Assembly (NCBI GenBank): GCA_910585075.1
Contig: CAJUED010000038.1
Coordinates: 1 to 38,752, forward strand
Reading direction: 5' to 3'
DNA length: 38,752 bases
Source of the DNA: an uncultured Lachnospiraceae bacterium
GTDB taxonomy: Bacteria > Bacillota > Clostridia > Lachnospirales > Lachnospiraceae
Position numbers and translations under genes: made by a program. Shown here piece after piece: positions 14,084 to 22,099 of this stretch (position 1 is its first letter; every line of letters starts with the position of its first letter). A model generated the notes under the pieces. It did not search any database and had not been told where the DNA came from. It saw only the letters and a list, made by a program, of their open reading frames with translations.

Positions 14084-14986
14084 TCATTGCTTCTGGTACT
14101 GTCTCAAAGCCTCCACATAAATTTCCCCCAACTCTGATAACTCTTTATCCTTATTAAGTATGTACCCGATATGCATCACTTCATCTTCCTCAAGTGGAAT
14201 GGAAACAATGGATTCACCCTGTAAATATTTAGGGAAAATACCGCTTGAAATTGTATACCCATCTAATCCGATCATCAGATTTACAATAGCCGCACGGTCA
14301 CTGACTTTAATGCTCCTTTCGACAGGTTCATTGCTGAAAAGTTCCTCTGCAAAATTGGAAGATTCATAAGTTCCCTGCACAAAACTGAGCCGGGGATATG
14401 GCTTCAAGTCCTCCAGCTTAACGGATGTGCATTTTGCCAACGGATGATTCTTGCCAATAAAGATGTGAGGCGTTGCTGTAAATAATTCATAGAAGTTTAG
14501 GTTATACTCCTCAAACAGCTTTCTCAGTACATTTTCATTACTGTTGCAAAGATACAGGATTCCCAGATCACTGAACCTGTTCCGCACATCTTCCACTATC
14601 TGATGTGTCTGTGTCTCATTCAGAATAAACTCAAACCTTTCCTGCCCAAAATGCTGTACCAACTCCACAAACGCATTCGTTGTGAAGGTATAATGCTGTG
14701 TGGAAACACAAAATCTCTGTTTTGCAGGCTTTTTATCAATATATTTTGCTTCCAGAAGCTCCATTTGCTGGACTACCTGCCTTGCATATCCTAAAAACTC
14801 CATCCCCTCTTTTGTCAGTGCCACTCCTGCCCGGCAGCGGCTGAAGATTGTTATTCCGGATTCTTTTTCTACTTCTTTAATTGCGCCGGAAAGACTTGGC
14901 TGAGAAATATACAGTTCTTTTGCCGCTTCTGTAATCGAGCCTCTTTCCGCAACGATTATCATATATTTTAATTGTTGTAAGGTCAT
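14084..14986 (-). CDS. LysR-family transcriptional regulator
   Basis: 300 residues. The N-terminal winged helix is typical (MTLQQLKYMIIVAERGSITE, AAKELYISQPSLSGAIKEVE), followed by a linker helix and a periplasmic-binding-like effector domain (about 90-295). It binds DNA as a tetramer and responds to a small molecule that cannot be read from sequence. GGAGGG precedes the ATG. The ACT-domain gene lies 63 bases upstream in the same direction, so both may be made from the promoter at 15444-15473; ACT domains bind amino acids, which hints that the unit responds to amino-acid supply. That link is inferred. Confidence 0.9.
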   Translation of the reverse strand: MTLQQLKYMIIVAERGSITEAAKELYISQPSLSGAIKEVEKESGITIFSRCRAGVALTKEGMEFLGYARQVVQQMELLEAKYIDKKPAKQRFCVSTQHYTFTTNAFVELVQHFGQERFEFILNETQTHQIVEDVRNRFSDLGILYLCNSNENVLRKLFEEYNLNFYELFTATPHIFIGKNHPLAKCTSVKLEDLKPYPRLSFVQGTYESSNFAEELFSNEPVERSIKVSDRAAIVNLMIGLDGYTISSGIFPKYLQGESIVSIPLEEDEVMHIGYILNKDKELSELGEIYVEALRQYQKQ

Positions 14987-15049
14987 ATTCCCTCCGCTCT
15001 AAGCATCTTCGATAATGCTTCGATACTTTTCATAAAAAATTAGCCTGCA

Positions 15050-15415
15050 TTAGACAATATCATATCCGGCCGAAGCTAATGCTTTTAAAGCTCTGTCAAA
15101 GTTTTCCTCTTTCACAAGAATATAATCTGTGTTAAAAGTCGATACGGCAAATAGTCCAATCTTGTTCTCTGCAAGAATGCCAGCCAGCCGGGAGAGAATC
15201 CCAATCATTGAAAAATCCAATTTCCCCTGTATTCTGAACCCTTTCCACCCATCATCCCTCTCCAGTGTATTTGCAGGTGTATCTTCCGTAATGCAAACCA
15301 ATGAATATTCCTCGTCCGTCTTTCCAATAAAATAAAAATCTTTATTTAAGTCAATATCACATTCTGATGCCACTTTGCAGACAGTCAGGGTATAATCTAA
15401 CTTTTTAATTTCCAT
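15050..15415 (-). CDS. ACT-domain protein
   Basis: 121 residues, two ACT-like halves: an N-terminal one with LDYTLTVCKVASECDIDLNK and a C-terminal one with GKLDFSMIGILSRLAGILAE then NKIGLFAVSTFNTDYILVKE, the Castor/ACT pattern of small amino-acid-binding regulators. No catalytic domain is attached, so it is likely a sensor or partner protein. AGGAGG precedes the ATG, with a good promoter and a palindrome further upstream. It lies directly upstream of the LysR gene in the same direction. Confidence 0.85.
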   Translation of the reverse strand: MEIKKLDYTLTVCKVASECDIDLNKDFYFIGKTDEEYSLVCITEDTPANTLERDDGWKGFRIQGKLDFSMIGILSRLAGILAENKIGLFAVSTFNTDYILVKEENFDRALKALASAGYDIV

Positions 15416-15443
15416 AGCCGCCTCCTGATCTTAGCGTTTGTTT

Positions 15444-15473
15444 TATATAATTGGCGCTTTTATTCGTATTCAA
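15444..15473 (-). promoter_or_regulatory. sigma-A type promoter of the ACT-domain gene
   Basis: On the minus strand TTGAAT (15468-15473) and TATATA (15444-15449) are separated by 18 bases. The -10 lies about 30 bases before the ATG at 15415, giving a short leader with AGGAGG. Confidence 0.5.
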
Positions 15474-15509
15474 TTTTACCATATTTCCCAAGGGATAAAG
15501 ATATAAATA

Positions 15510-15529
15510 AACTATGCTTTAACATAGTT
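15510..15529. promoter_or_regulatory. palindrome upstream of the ACT/LysR unit
   Basis: AACTATG-CTTTAA-CATAGTT, perfect 7-base arms, about 40 bases upstream of the -35 box. This spacing fits an activator site such as a LysR recognition box for the regulator encoded downstream. Inferred. Confidence 0.45.
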
Positions 15530-15584
15530 ACAGCCTATCTTTTCATCGCTCAAACATATCATCAACTGTTTCTATTGACTGCAA

Positions 15585-16016
15585 TCACTTCTTTGAAAAC
15601 AGGTAGTGCTGCCCCCACTTGCTGTCTGTCAACAGTTCCCCTAACCGGCAAGCGTTTTGATAACATTCTGCTGTGAAACCAATACCTGAATGGAAGCCTA
15701 TGTAATTTACCAAAGTAAACTGATAATAAGAGACTGCCTGCCCAAATATCCAGAAAAAGTTGTCGGCAAAGGTCATCAATAAGGCACAATCCTTATTCGG
15801 ATATTTCTCATATCTTTCCAGCGGCGGATTTGGTTCTTCTGCGATACAGTAAAAACGTTCAATAAACGCCTTTATTCCGGAGGAAACAGTCCGGAAATAT
15901 AAAGGTGATGCAAAAACGATGCAGTCTGCACTTTTGATTTTCGGAACAATTTCATTAAAGAGATCTTTTCGGATGTTCTGCATACAATATACTTTGCAAG
16001 ATGATTTTTTACGCAC
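15585..16016 (-). pseudogene. 5'-truncated flavodoxin-family NAD(P)H-dependent oxidoreductase
   Basis: The 143-residue frame begins in mid-domain: NEIVPKIKSADCIVFASPLY and FRTVSSGIKAFIERFYCIAE are the second half of the FMN-binding flavodoxin/FMN-reductase fold. The first strand and the phosphate-binding loop (GSPR-type, first 45 to 50 residues) are missing. The only possible start is a GTG at 16016 without a ribosome site. A free N-terminal piece of the same kind of protein lies 3.3 kb upstream at 19286-19374, so this may be one gene broken by rearrangement. The remaining protein would lack the FMN phosphate site and is probably inactive. Confidence 0.7.
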
Positions 16017-16066
16017 ACTCTCTTAGTAATTCCTTCTCATTATAACCTTCTGTCATCGCAAGAAAA

Positions 16067-16276
16067 TCAATCTTCATCTTCCACATATTCAAGAATATCC
16101 CCAGGCTGGCAATGCAGAACCTTGCAAATAGCGTCTAATGTGCTAAATCGAACCGCCTTTACTTTTCCTGTTTTCAAGTAGGAAAGATTGACATTGGATA
16201 TACCTACCTGAGCCGCCAAGTCATTAAGACGCATTTTTCTATCTGCCAAAACCCTATCAAGTCGAATGATAATCAT
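16067..16276 (-). CDS. small HTH regulator (Cro/CI, YozG-like) paired with DUF2975
   Basis: 69 residues, a single helix-turn-helix: RLNDLAAQVGISNVNLSYLK then FSTLDAICKVLHCQPGDILEY, the HTH_26 (YozG) type. Such proteins are almost always encoded with a DUF2975 membrane protein, as here, where the start overlaps the previous stop as ATGA. It probably represses its own operon, with the large palindrome at 16944-16980 as the natural candidate site. Confidence 0.9.
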   Translation of the reverse strand: MIIIRLDRVLADRKMRLNDLAAQVGISNVNLSYLKTGKVKAVRFSTLDAICKVLHCQPGDILEYVEDED

Positions 16277-16899
16277 AATGTGTGATCCACCTCGTCCTGC
16301 AAATGTACCCCGTAATGGATGATGTATGCGGCCACAATAAATGCGATGCTGGGGATAAGCATATTGATCATATCCTGCCCCGTGGAAATGGACATTCGGC
16401 CGTCAGCCACAAGATTAGTGAGCCAGCAAATCAACAATTTGACAAACGGAACAAAAACAGCTGCTGAAAATCGAATCAATCCATAATAAAGTAGACAGGC
16501 AGCATTTTGTTCCGTAAAAATTTGTCCTTCTTGTATGTTGGAAAATACACGGCTTAAAAACCAGAAAGCCAAAATCATGGGAACTATACTGACCGCATAC
16601 ATCAACGAAAGGCCAATCTGAACAGCAAGGTCAATCTGGTCTTTGTCGTTAGTCCAAACACGAATATCATCGCCCGAGTTTACAGTCATACCCCGGGAGT
16701 GTGGCCCGTGATTTTCTTCCGCATAAATGGCACGCTCAAATGTTCCTGTCTTTGTATGCAGGAAAAAGGTTTGCCGCCCCATAAAACTGAGAGCGAGACA
16801 GAAAACATAGAAGAAGATTACAAAATAGCAGGCATACTTCATGAAGCGGGCTGCGGGTTTGGCAAATCGCTCCGTAGAGAGCTCTTGAATAAATTTCAT
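16273..16899 (-). CDS. DUF2975-family membrane protein
   Basis: About 208 residues with four likely membrane helices: FMKYACYFVIFFYVFCLALS near the N-terminus, then AVQIGLSLMYAVSIVPMILA, FSAAVFVPFVKLLICWLT and MLIPSIAFIVAAYIIHYG. The motif FSNIQEGQIFTEQNAACL before the third helix is typical of DUF2975. Function unknown; the constant pairing with a YozG-type regulator suggests a membrane signal that controls the repressor. I use the ATG at 16899 because GAGAGG is well spaced for it; a GTG three codons earlier overlaps that site. Confidence 0.88.
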   Translation of the reverse strand: MKFIQELSTERFAKPAARFMKYACYFVIFFYVFCLALSFMGRQTFFLHTKTGTFERAIYAEENHGPHSRGMTVNSGDDIRVWTNDKDQIDLAVQIGLSLMYAVSIVPMILAFWFLSRVFSNIQEGQIFTEQNAACLLYYGLIRFSAAVFVPFVKLLICWLTNLVADGRMSISTGQDMINMLIPSIAFIVAAYIIHYGVHLQDEVDHTL

Positions 16900-16943
16900 A
16901 ATTATCACCTCTCCCCTATAATAGCAATGATTTTTAAATTAAT

Positions 16944-16980
16944 CAATAATATTTTAATGTTAATCATTAAAATATTATTG
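16944..16980. promoter_or_regulatory. perfect 16-bp-arm inverted repeat before the DUF2975/HTH operon
   Basis: CAATAATATTTTAATG at 16944-16959 and its exact reverse complement at 16965-16980, separated by TTAAT. It lies 45 bases upstream of the DUF2975 start and 37 bases past the LysR stop. All-AT composition argues against a strong terminator; an operator for the HTH protein is the better reading. Confidence 0.7.
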
Positions 16981-17016
16981 TTACTTCGTGTGAGGAAACT
17001 TGCGTTGACTTGATTT

Positions 17017-17904
17017 TTATGGCTGACCCTTCCCCAAAAAGAATTTCATGTGATTGATAAATTTTGTAGTTGCCAAGCTGAAGGGCTGGCCTCGTTTCCA
17101 TGCCAGCACACTGGTTGCTGTCAGTGCCGGGTAAAGCGGTCTGTAAGTTATTTTTGACTGATTCCAAAATCCCACACCCTCAATCACCAGAGAATAAGCC
17201 AGACCATCACTTACCATAACGGCCCCGTTTGTACTTAGATTGCTGGTAAACACTATGTTGAGCTTCTCATAATAATTTCCGAACCAGCTTGCCAGTTCAC
17301 TCTGTACTCCCATACGCCGCGGAAGGATCAATGGTAAGGTTGACAATTCCTCTGCGGTTATGTATTCCTTCTGCGCCAAGGCATCATCCGGACGCATCAT
17401 GACCACCCATTTTTCTTTCATATTCAGACGGATAAAATCATACTTTTCCATGTCGATCGGCTCAAGCAGCAAGCCAACGTCAAGCAGTCCTTTATCCATC
17501 TGCTCCTTCACCAAATCCGCCGTAGCTGTGAAAATGTCGAAGCTGACGCGTGGATATTTTTCCCGAAAAGTCCGAAATAATTCCGGTAGTAACTGTACCG
17601 AAGCAATCTCGCCACATCCAATGGAAATCTTCCCCTCCACCTGTTCATCCTGCTCAATCAGTTCCTTTTCCGTTTTATCCACAAGCTGTAAGATTTCTTC
17701 CGCCCGCCTGCGGAGCAAAATCCCTTCATTGGTCAGGGTAATCTTGCGGGAACCTCTCTCAAATAGTTTAACGCCAATTTCTTCCTCCATCTGGGATAAC
17801 TGCCGGCTTAAAGTAGGCTGCGTAATATGCAGAACCTCTGATGCCTTTGTAATACTTTCTTCCCGGACGACAGTCAAAAAATAACGGAGAATCCTGATTT
17901 CCAT
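17017..17904 (-). CDS. LysR-family transcriptional regulator
   Basis: 295 residues: N-terminal winged helix (MEIRILRYFLTVVREESITK, ASEVLHITQPTLSRQLSQME), linker helix and effector-binding domain from about residue 90 (GKISIGCGEIASVQLLPELF). AAGGAG lies about 9 bases before the ATG. This subgroup is often next to flavodoxin or reductase genes in Firmicutes, and debris of such a gene lies on both sides (15585-16016 and 19286-19374), so its original target may be broken. It is followed by the palindrome of the DUF2975 unit. Confidence 0.9.
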   Translation of the reverse strand: MEIRILRYFLTVVREESITKASEVLHITQPTLSRQLSQMEEEIGVKLFERGSRKITLTNEGILLRRRAEEILQLVDKTEKELIEQDEQVEGKISIGCGEIASVQLLPELFRTFREKYPRVSFDIFTATADLVKEQMDKGLLDVGLLLEPIDMEKYDFIRLNMKEKWVVMMRPDDALAQKEYITAEELSTLPLILPRRMGVQSELASWFGNYYEKLNIVFTSNLSTNGAVMVSDGLAYSLVIEGVGFWNQSKITYRPLYPALTATSVLAWKRGQPFSLATTKFINHMKFFLGKGQP

Positions 17905-18015
17905 TTAACCGCTCCTTTCATCTGTTCATGCTTAAGCGGGTATATTTTAGCACAGATATGCCTGCCCGGCAATGAATACGTCCTCTTACGTCAAATTTGA
18001 CCATTTGTTTAAAAT

Positions 18016-18350
18016 TTACTTAAAGATAAATCCATTACCGTTTACCAGTATCTTCCGGTTACCAAACAGGATGTTTCGGCTGACCTGATTTACTCCGTAG
18101 TAAATGCCGCCTTTCCCGGCAGGTAAAGTTCCTGCTCGATAAAAGGCATGAGTACCGCTAATAGTTGTGGCATAAGATTAACGCATGGTCTCCACCAGAC
18201 ATACACCAATCGGCATAGCTGTATTCAATGCTTCCCTCTACTTTAAATAATGCGCTTCTATCTCGTAAGAATTTCTTTTCCCAATAGTGGCAAGGGTATC
18301 TTCTATCGCTTCCAGTTAATCCTTCGTATTTGCCTTAATGTTAATAGTCA
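18016..18350 (-). pseudogene. decayed VirB4/TraE-type conjugation ATPase fragment
   Basis: In one frame: VTINIKANTKD stop LEAIEDTLATIGKRNSYEIE then AHYLK stop REALNTAMPIGVCLVETMR stop, where a working gene would have Glu and Gln or Lys codons at the first two stops. A second frame gives MPFIEQELYLPGKAAFTTE and a third GGIYYGVNQVSRNILFGNRK then NGNGFIFK and a stop. These are consecutive blocks just before the Walker A of VirB4-type T4SS ATPases, which itself is lost. It is the only conjugation machinery trace seen in this window. Confidence 0.65.
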
Positions 18351-18395
18351 CTGCCACACAAAAAAGCCTCTTTTGCTTCCTTATAATGGAGATAG

Positions 18396-18493
18396 TCAGA
18401 TGTTGTCCGGTGCAATACGCAGAAGCTCTATGCACTCCTGCACATTTTTTGGGTCATCCCCCATATACAGAAAATCCTGAAAAGGGAGTTTTC
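18396..18493 (-). pseudogene. unrecognised 32-codon coding fragment
   Basis: Stop-free piece reading KLPFQDFLYMGDDPKNVQEC then IELLRIAPDNI and a stop, without a start codon. Composition is protein-like but the family is not recognised. It lies between the VirB4 and EamA remnants. Confidence 0.35.
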
Positions 18494-18535
18494 TTCACTT
18501 TCAAATAACATCTTTGGACAAATATTGAGCTATAC

Positions 18536-19285
18536 TTACAGGTGGTCAGGCACATGCATTCTCTCCATTCCCCCTGCCAGTTCATTTTTGTGGTGATGAT
18601 GATTATGCTCATTATTGCTTCTGTAATGATCGTGCTCATGTGCATAGATAATCGTATGTGTATGAATAATGCCATTGTAAGTATATGTCACCACATAAGT
18701 ATGGTGCTGTGCAAGCGTATTCATAACAACAATCACAGAACCTATAAACATAAATCCAAGCCCTATCACATAGTTATCCTATTCCGTTTCCCAAGGAGCA
18801 GAAAGGCCTGAAAAGAACCGATAAACGGTGCAACAGCTAATATGCACTGGTCTTTGCCGCCCCCAGATAACGCTGTGCGCGGATATATGTGAATATACTA
18901 AGCCCATAAGCGACAAAGCCAAGGAGTATCACCATAAGAACATAATAAAAATCGGAAACGCTTTCACCTATGATAAATGCGACAACTATTGCCCCGGCGC
19001 CTGAACATAATCCTTTCTCATAAGTACTCTTGTCCGATATTTTCCTGGTACAGTTATTCTCAAGCTACCAGCAGGACAAACAGCGAGCCATAAGAGAAAT
19101 GAAAACCGTCAGTGCCTTCAAATGATAAAAAAGTACTTGCCACAACAATCGTTCCCACATTGGCCCACAATCTTCCTGCCATATATTTTTAACATTAGAA
19201 GGGCAATTAGTGTTGTTGTCAAAATTTCCAAGTTTCCAAGCAATGATGCATTTGATGCGGAGCCATACTTAACACCCAGCATTAG
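18536..19285 (-). pseudogene. decayed EamA/DMT-type transporter with His-rich tail
   Basis: The fragments line up in order over several frames: MLGVKYGSASNASLLGNLEI and LTTTLIALLMLKI; then ANVGTIVVASTFLSFEG; then GSLFVLLVA; then LGFVAYGLSIFTYIRAQRYL-like text; AVAPFIGSFQAFLLLGKR; and IGLGFMFIGSVIVVMNTLAQ with a tail HHTYVVTYTYNGIIHTHTII, YAHEHDHY and HNHHHHKN. This matches the C-terminal two thirds of EamA-family drug/metabolite transporters that end in a His-rich cytosolic tail. At least four frameshifts or stops are present, so it is dead. Its 5' end is fused to a flavodoxin start at about 19285. Confidence 0.75.
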
Positions 19286-19374
19286 GAAAATCAGTTCTAC
19301 ATTATGCCCTGCTTCTTCTGCACCCTTTATAAAATACTCCACAAGCTGTGCTGTATTTCCTTTTGGTCTACCGC
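19286..19374 (-). pseudogene. N-terminal fragment of a flavodoxin-family oxidoreductase
   Basis: RPKGNTAQLVEYFIKGAEEA then GHNVELIFL is the FMN phosphate-loop region and first helix of flavodoxin-fold NAD(P)H oxidoreductases (normally GSPRPKGNT). The beginning is damaged, and it runs in frame into EamA sequence (LIFL then MLGVKYG), so it is half of a chimera. It could be the missing 5' part of the fragment at 15585-16016. The stretch 19391-19585 holds nothing further that I recognise. Confidence 0.65.
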
Positions 19375-19585
19375 CCTCACCTTCGGTTCCCTTCCATATT
19401 TGAATTCATCTCAGATACCGTCCCGGATTCTTGTGCTGTCATGTTAAAAGTCTGTCTTCTGATGTAGGAATTATTATTTTTTTACTATCTGATTGATGTT
19501 ATGTCCCCAAGGAACAGAACATATTATTTCTACCACAACTTATGGCACAAATTTTAAATTACAACTACCAAATTATGTTAGGAAA

Positions 19586-19626
19586 AGTCCGATATAATAT
19601 AATGTTATATTATACTATATCGGACT
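19586..19626 (-). terminator. hairpin terminator after the GPH symporter gene
   Basis: AGTCCGATATA (19586-19596) and TATATCGGACT (19616-19626) pair over 11 bases with an AT-rich interior that pairs further. On the minus strand it is followed by CTTTTCC; on the plus strand by CTTTTTCT. It lies 48 bases past the symporter stop. Confidence 0.65.
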
Positions 19627-19673
19627 CTTTTTCTCCAAGTATTTTAAAACTATTAACTATTTTCCTGTCAGAC

Positions 19674-21125
19674 CTATCCTATTTCCTTTTTCATGCGTTT
19701 GTCCAATTCAGAACGGATTGTCGCATATTTCTTATCCAAATCATAAGGAATCATAACCAAAATTGTCAAAATGGTCGTTATAACGCTTACACCAGCAAAT
19801 GCCAGCTTTATGGACATTACTGTGGAAGGATGGCTGAGCGCTATATCATGTACGCTTCCCCCGGAAGTAAGGATTTTATCTAATACTGCTGAGTCATAGG
19901 CTCCCCATACCAACAGTGCGGAGACTGTCGCGGAAGCTAGAGCGGAGGATAGCTTACTTGCGAAGCCAATAACAGCAGTCTGTGTACCTGCCAGAGATTT
20001 TCCGGCGTCATATTCCGTATAATCAAAAATATCCGGGAAGGTCGCAAACATAATGCTGCCTCTAAATCCACTTCCTATGGATGATACGATAACTGCTATC
20101 ATTGTCACCGTTACAGAAGGGCAAAATATCATCACCAGAAATGCCGCTAGTTCTATGAAACTGCCGAATATCATCAGCCTGGCTTTCGCAATCCCTTTTG
20201 AATTAATAAATGCTGCAAGAGCCATAACTGGTATTGGCACAATTGTCATAATAGACATTGCCGCTGACATAGCCGTAGGATTTCCTAACACATAGGTAAA
20301 ATAATATTGAATTGCAGCCATCATCCCCAGGTATCCCCAGAAATAAAAGAATACATATAGAATAATCATGATATAATATTTATTTTTAAAAATAATCTTC
20401 ATATCCTTAAAAATACTGCTTTTTTCTTTGTCTGGAGCGACTGTGGGAGGATTTATTTCTTCTATATTCAACACACATATGATCATGAGAATGACAACAA
20501 CTGCGCCAAGAATCATATTCGTTATTCGATATCCCAAAGCCAGCGCGCTCCCCGTACTTCCCTCCCCTCCTGAAAAAAAGTTTACCATGGGAAGTACAAA
20601 CACTGAAGATGTCAACGCCCCAAGGCTTGCAAGCATCTGCTTTGTAGTTACGATTTTAGTACGCTCTACTGGATCCGCTGATAAACTTGTTACAACTGGC
20701 ACTAATGGGATGTTGACAAGTGTATATCCAAAAGAAAAAATAATGTAACTCGCATAAGCCCAGATTAACTTTTGTGATCCTCCCCAGCTCACCGGTACCG
20801 AAAACAGCAGTACCATTCCTATCGCCAGCACGGGTGCTCCAAATAACATCCAGGGTCTGTAACGTCCCATTTTAGTATCCGTACGGTCTATCCATGTTCC
20901 CACCAGATAATCAGTTATAGCATCAATAAACTTGGTAACAAGGAACATAAAACCTGCTGCCCCTGCTTCTATTCCCGCACAGTTTGTATAATAAAATAAG
21001 AGGTATGTATTGGTAAGGAGATATGCGAGATTACACGCATAATCACTGATTCCAAAACCAATTCTCTGTCTCCATTTAAAAAAAGATGTATGATAATATT
21101 CAGAAGAATGCTTAAGTTTCATCAT
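19674..21125 (-). CDS. GPH-family (MelB-like) sugar:cation symporter
   Basis: About 483 residues with twelve predicted membrane helices. Family marks: IGFGISDYACNLAYLLTNTY in helix 1, and FIDAITDYLVGTWIDRTDTK then MGRYRPWMLFGAP in the first cytoplasmic loop, the glycoside-pentoside-hexuronide signature. It imports a glycoside or oligosaccharide with Na+ or H+ across the cytoplasmic membrane. The start is the ATG at 21125 (MMKLKHSSEYY) with GAGGTGAG upstream; a GTG four codons earlier is possible. It follows the esterase by 30 bases and ends at a strong hairpin. Substrate unknown, perhaps an acylated plant oligosaccharide given the esterase. Confidence 0.9.
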   Translation of the reverse strand: MMKLKHSSEYYHTSFFKWRQRIGFGISDYACNLAYLLTNTYLLFYYTNCAGIEAGAAGFMFLVTKFIDAITDYLVGTWIDRTDTKMGRYRPWMLFGAPVLAIGMVLLFSVPVSWGGSQKLIWAYASYIIFSFGYTLVNIPLVPVVTSLSADPVERTKIVTTKQMLASLGALTSSVFVLPMVNFFSGGEGSTGSALALGYRITNMILGAVVVILMIICVLNIEEINPPTVAPDKEKSSIFKDMKIIFKNKYYIMIILYVFFYFWGYLGMMAAIQYYFTYVLGNPTAMSAAMSIMTIVPIPVMALAAFINSKGIAKARLMIFGSFIELAAFLVMIFCPSVTVTMIAVIVSSIGSGFRGSIMFATFPDIFDYTEYDAGKSLAGTQTAVIGFASKLSSALASATVSALLVWGAYDSAVLDKILTSGGSVHDIALSHPSTVMSIKLAFAGVSVITTILTILVMIPYDLDKKYATIRSELDKRMKKEIG

Positions 21126-21155
21126 AATCGCACTCACCTCGCTTTCTATGCCGCA

Positions 21156-21980
21156 TTAAACATCACCAATGTTTCCGCTGTTCAGTCCTGCTTCTGCCAT
21201 ATCTAACGGAAGCCAATCTAGGAAACGTTTCAGATATTTATCCCAGAAATCCCATTCATGCGCGCCTTCTCCTTCTTCGTAGGTGAACTCCACATTTCTT
21301 TCTTTTAAAAATCTGCAATATTCCTGATTTCTTTCGTATAAAAAGTCTTCCGTACCAATTGCCATATATAAATGTGGAATCTGCTTGTTATTCCTTTGCA
21401 GTTCGTCCAGCAGGAAACAATAATCCCTGTCGCTTCCAACTATTCTTTCCTTTTTCCCAAGCATTCTCTCATAAAAAGTAGAAGGCCATACAATTGGTGT
21501 ATCGTTTAAGTAGTCTTCCAATATAATACCCGCTGAAAATGCTCCGATACACCCAAAAGTATCTGAATATTTCAACCCATTGATAAGAGCTCCATATCCC
21601 CCCATGGACAGACCCGCAATGAATGTATCCTCTCTTTTATGTGATAAAGGGAAAAGTGTTCTTGTAAATTCAACAAGTTCCTGCCCTACATATGTACCAT
21701 AATATTCCATCCTGTCTTCTTTATCGGTATAAAAGTCATTGCCGCCGGAAGGCATGATAACTGCAAGATTTCTTTCTTCCGCCCATCTTTGTATTCTTGT
21801 TCCGCTCACATAATCTGTATAATTCCCATACCCTCCATGTAAAAGATATAATGTTTTAAAAGGAGGTTTTATAGCAATATCCTGCCCCTCAAACGGAATT
21901 TTGTCCACAGGAAGAATTGCATTGAAAGTTACCGTTCTCAATAATGATTTTGAAATAAAATTCACTTCAATTAAAGCCAT
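21156..21980 (-). CDS. alpha/beta-hydrolase esterase (EstA/FrmB-like, probable acetyl esterase)
   Basis: 274 residues, cytosolic, no signal peptide. The nucleophile is Ser125 in IAGLSMGGYGA; the acid is probably Asp212 (GTEDFLYE) and the base His241 (EGAHEWDFW); the oxyanion region reads YLLHGGYGN near residue 45. This is the esterase-D type that includes tributyrin esterase EstA and xylan-side-chain acetyl esterases. Coupled with a glycoside symporter and an AraC regulator, it probably removes acyl groups from an imported sugar. AGGAAA precedes the start. Confidence 0.88.
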   Translation of the reverse strand: MALIEVNFISKSLLRTVTFNAILPVDKIPFEGQDIAIKPPFKTLYLLHGGYGNYTDYVSGTRIQRWAEERNLAVIMPSGGNDFYTDKEDRMEYYGTYVGQELVEFTRTLFPLSHKREDTFIAGLSMGGYGALINGLKYSDTFGCIGAFSAGIILEDYLNDTPIVWPSTFYERMLGKKERIVGSDRDYCFLLDELQRNNKQIPHLYMAIGTEDFLYERNQEYCRFLKERNVEFTYEEGEGAHEWDFWDKYLKRFLDWLPLDMAEAGLNSGNIGDV

Positions 21981-22099
21981 ATTATTTTCCTCACTTTTTC
22001 ATTTATTTCAGACGGCCATCTATTGTTATTTTTATGATACCATATAATAATTCTTTCTGTTTCCTGTTTTATCATCATAAATAAACGAAAATTATCCAG

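Noticed and set aside
18542..18811. His-rich minus and His/Met-rich plus-strand frames considered as new metal-binding proteins
   Set aside because: They are the tail of the broken EamA transporter gene and its complement.
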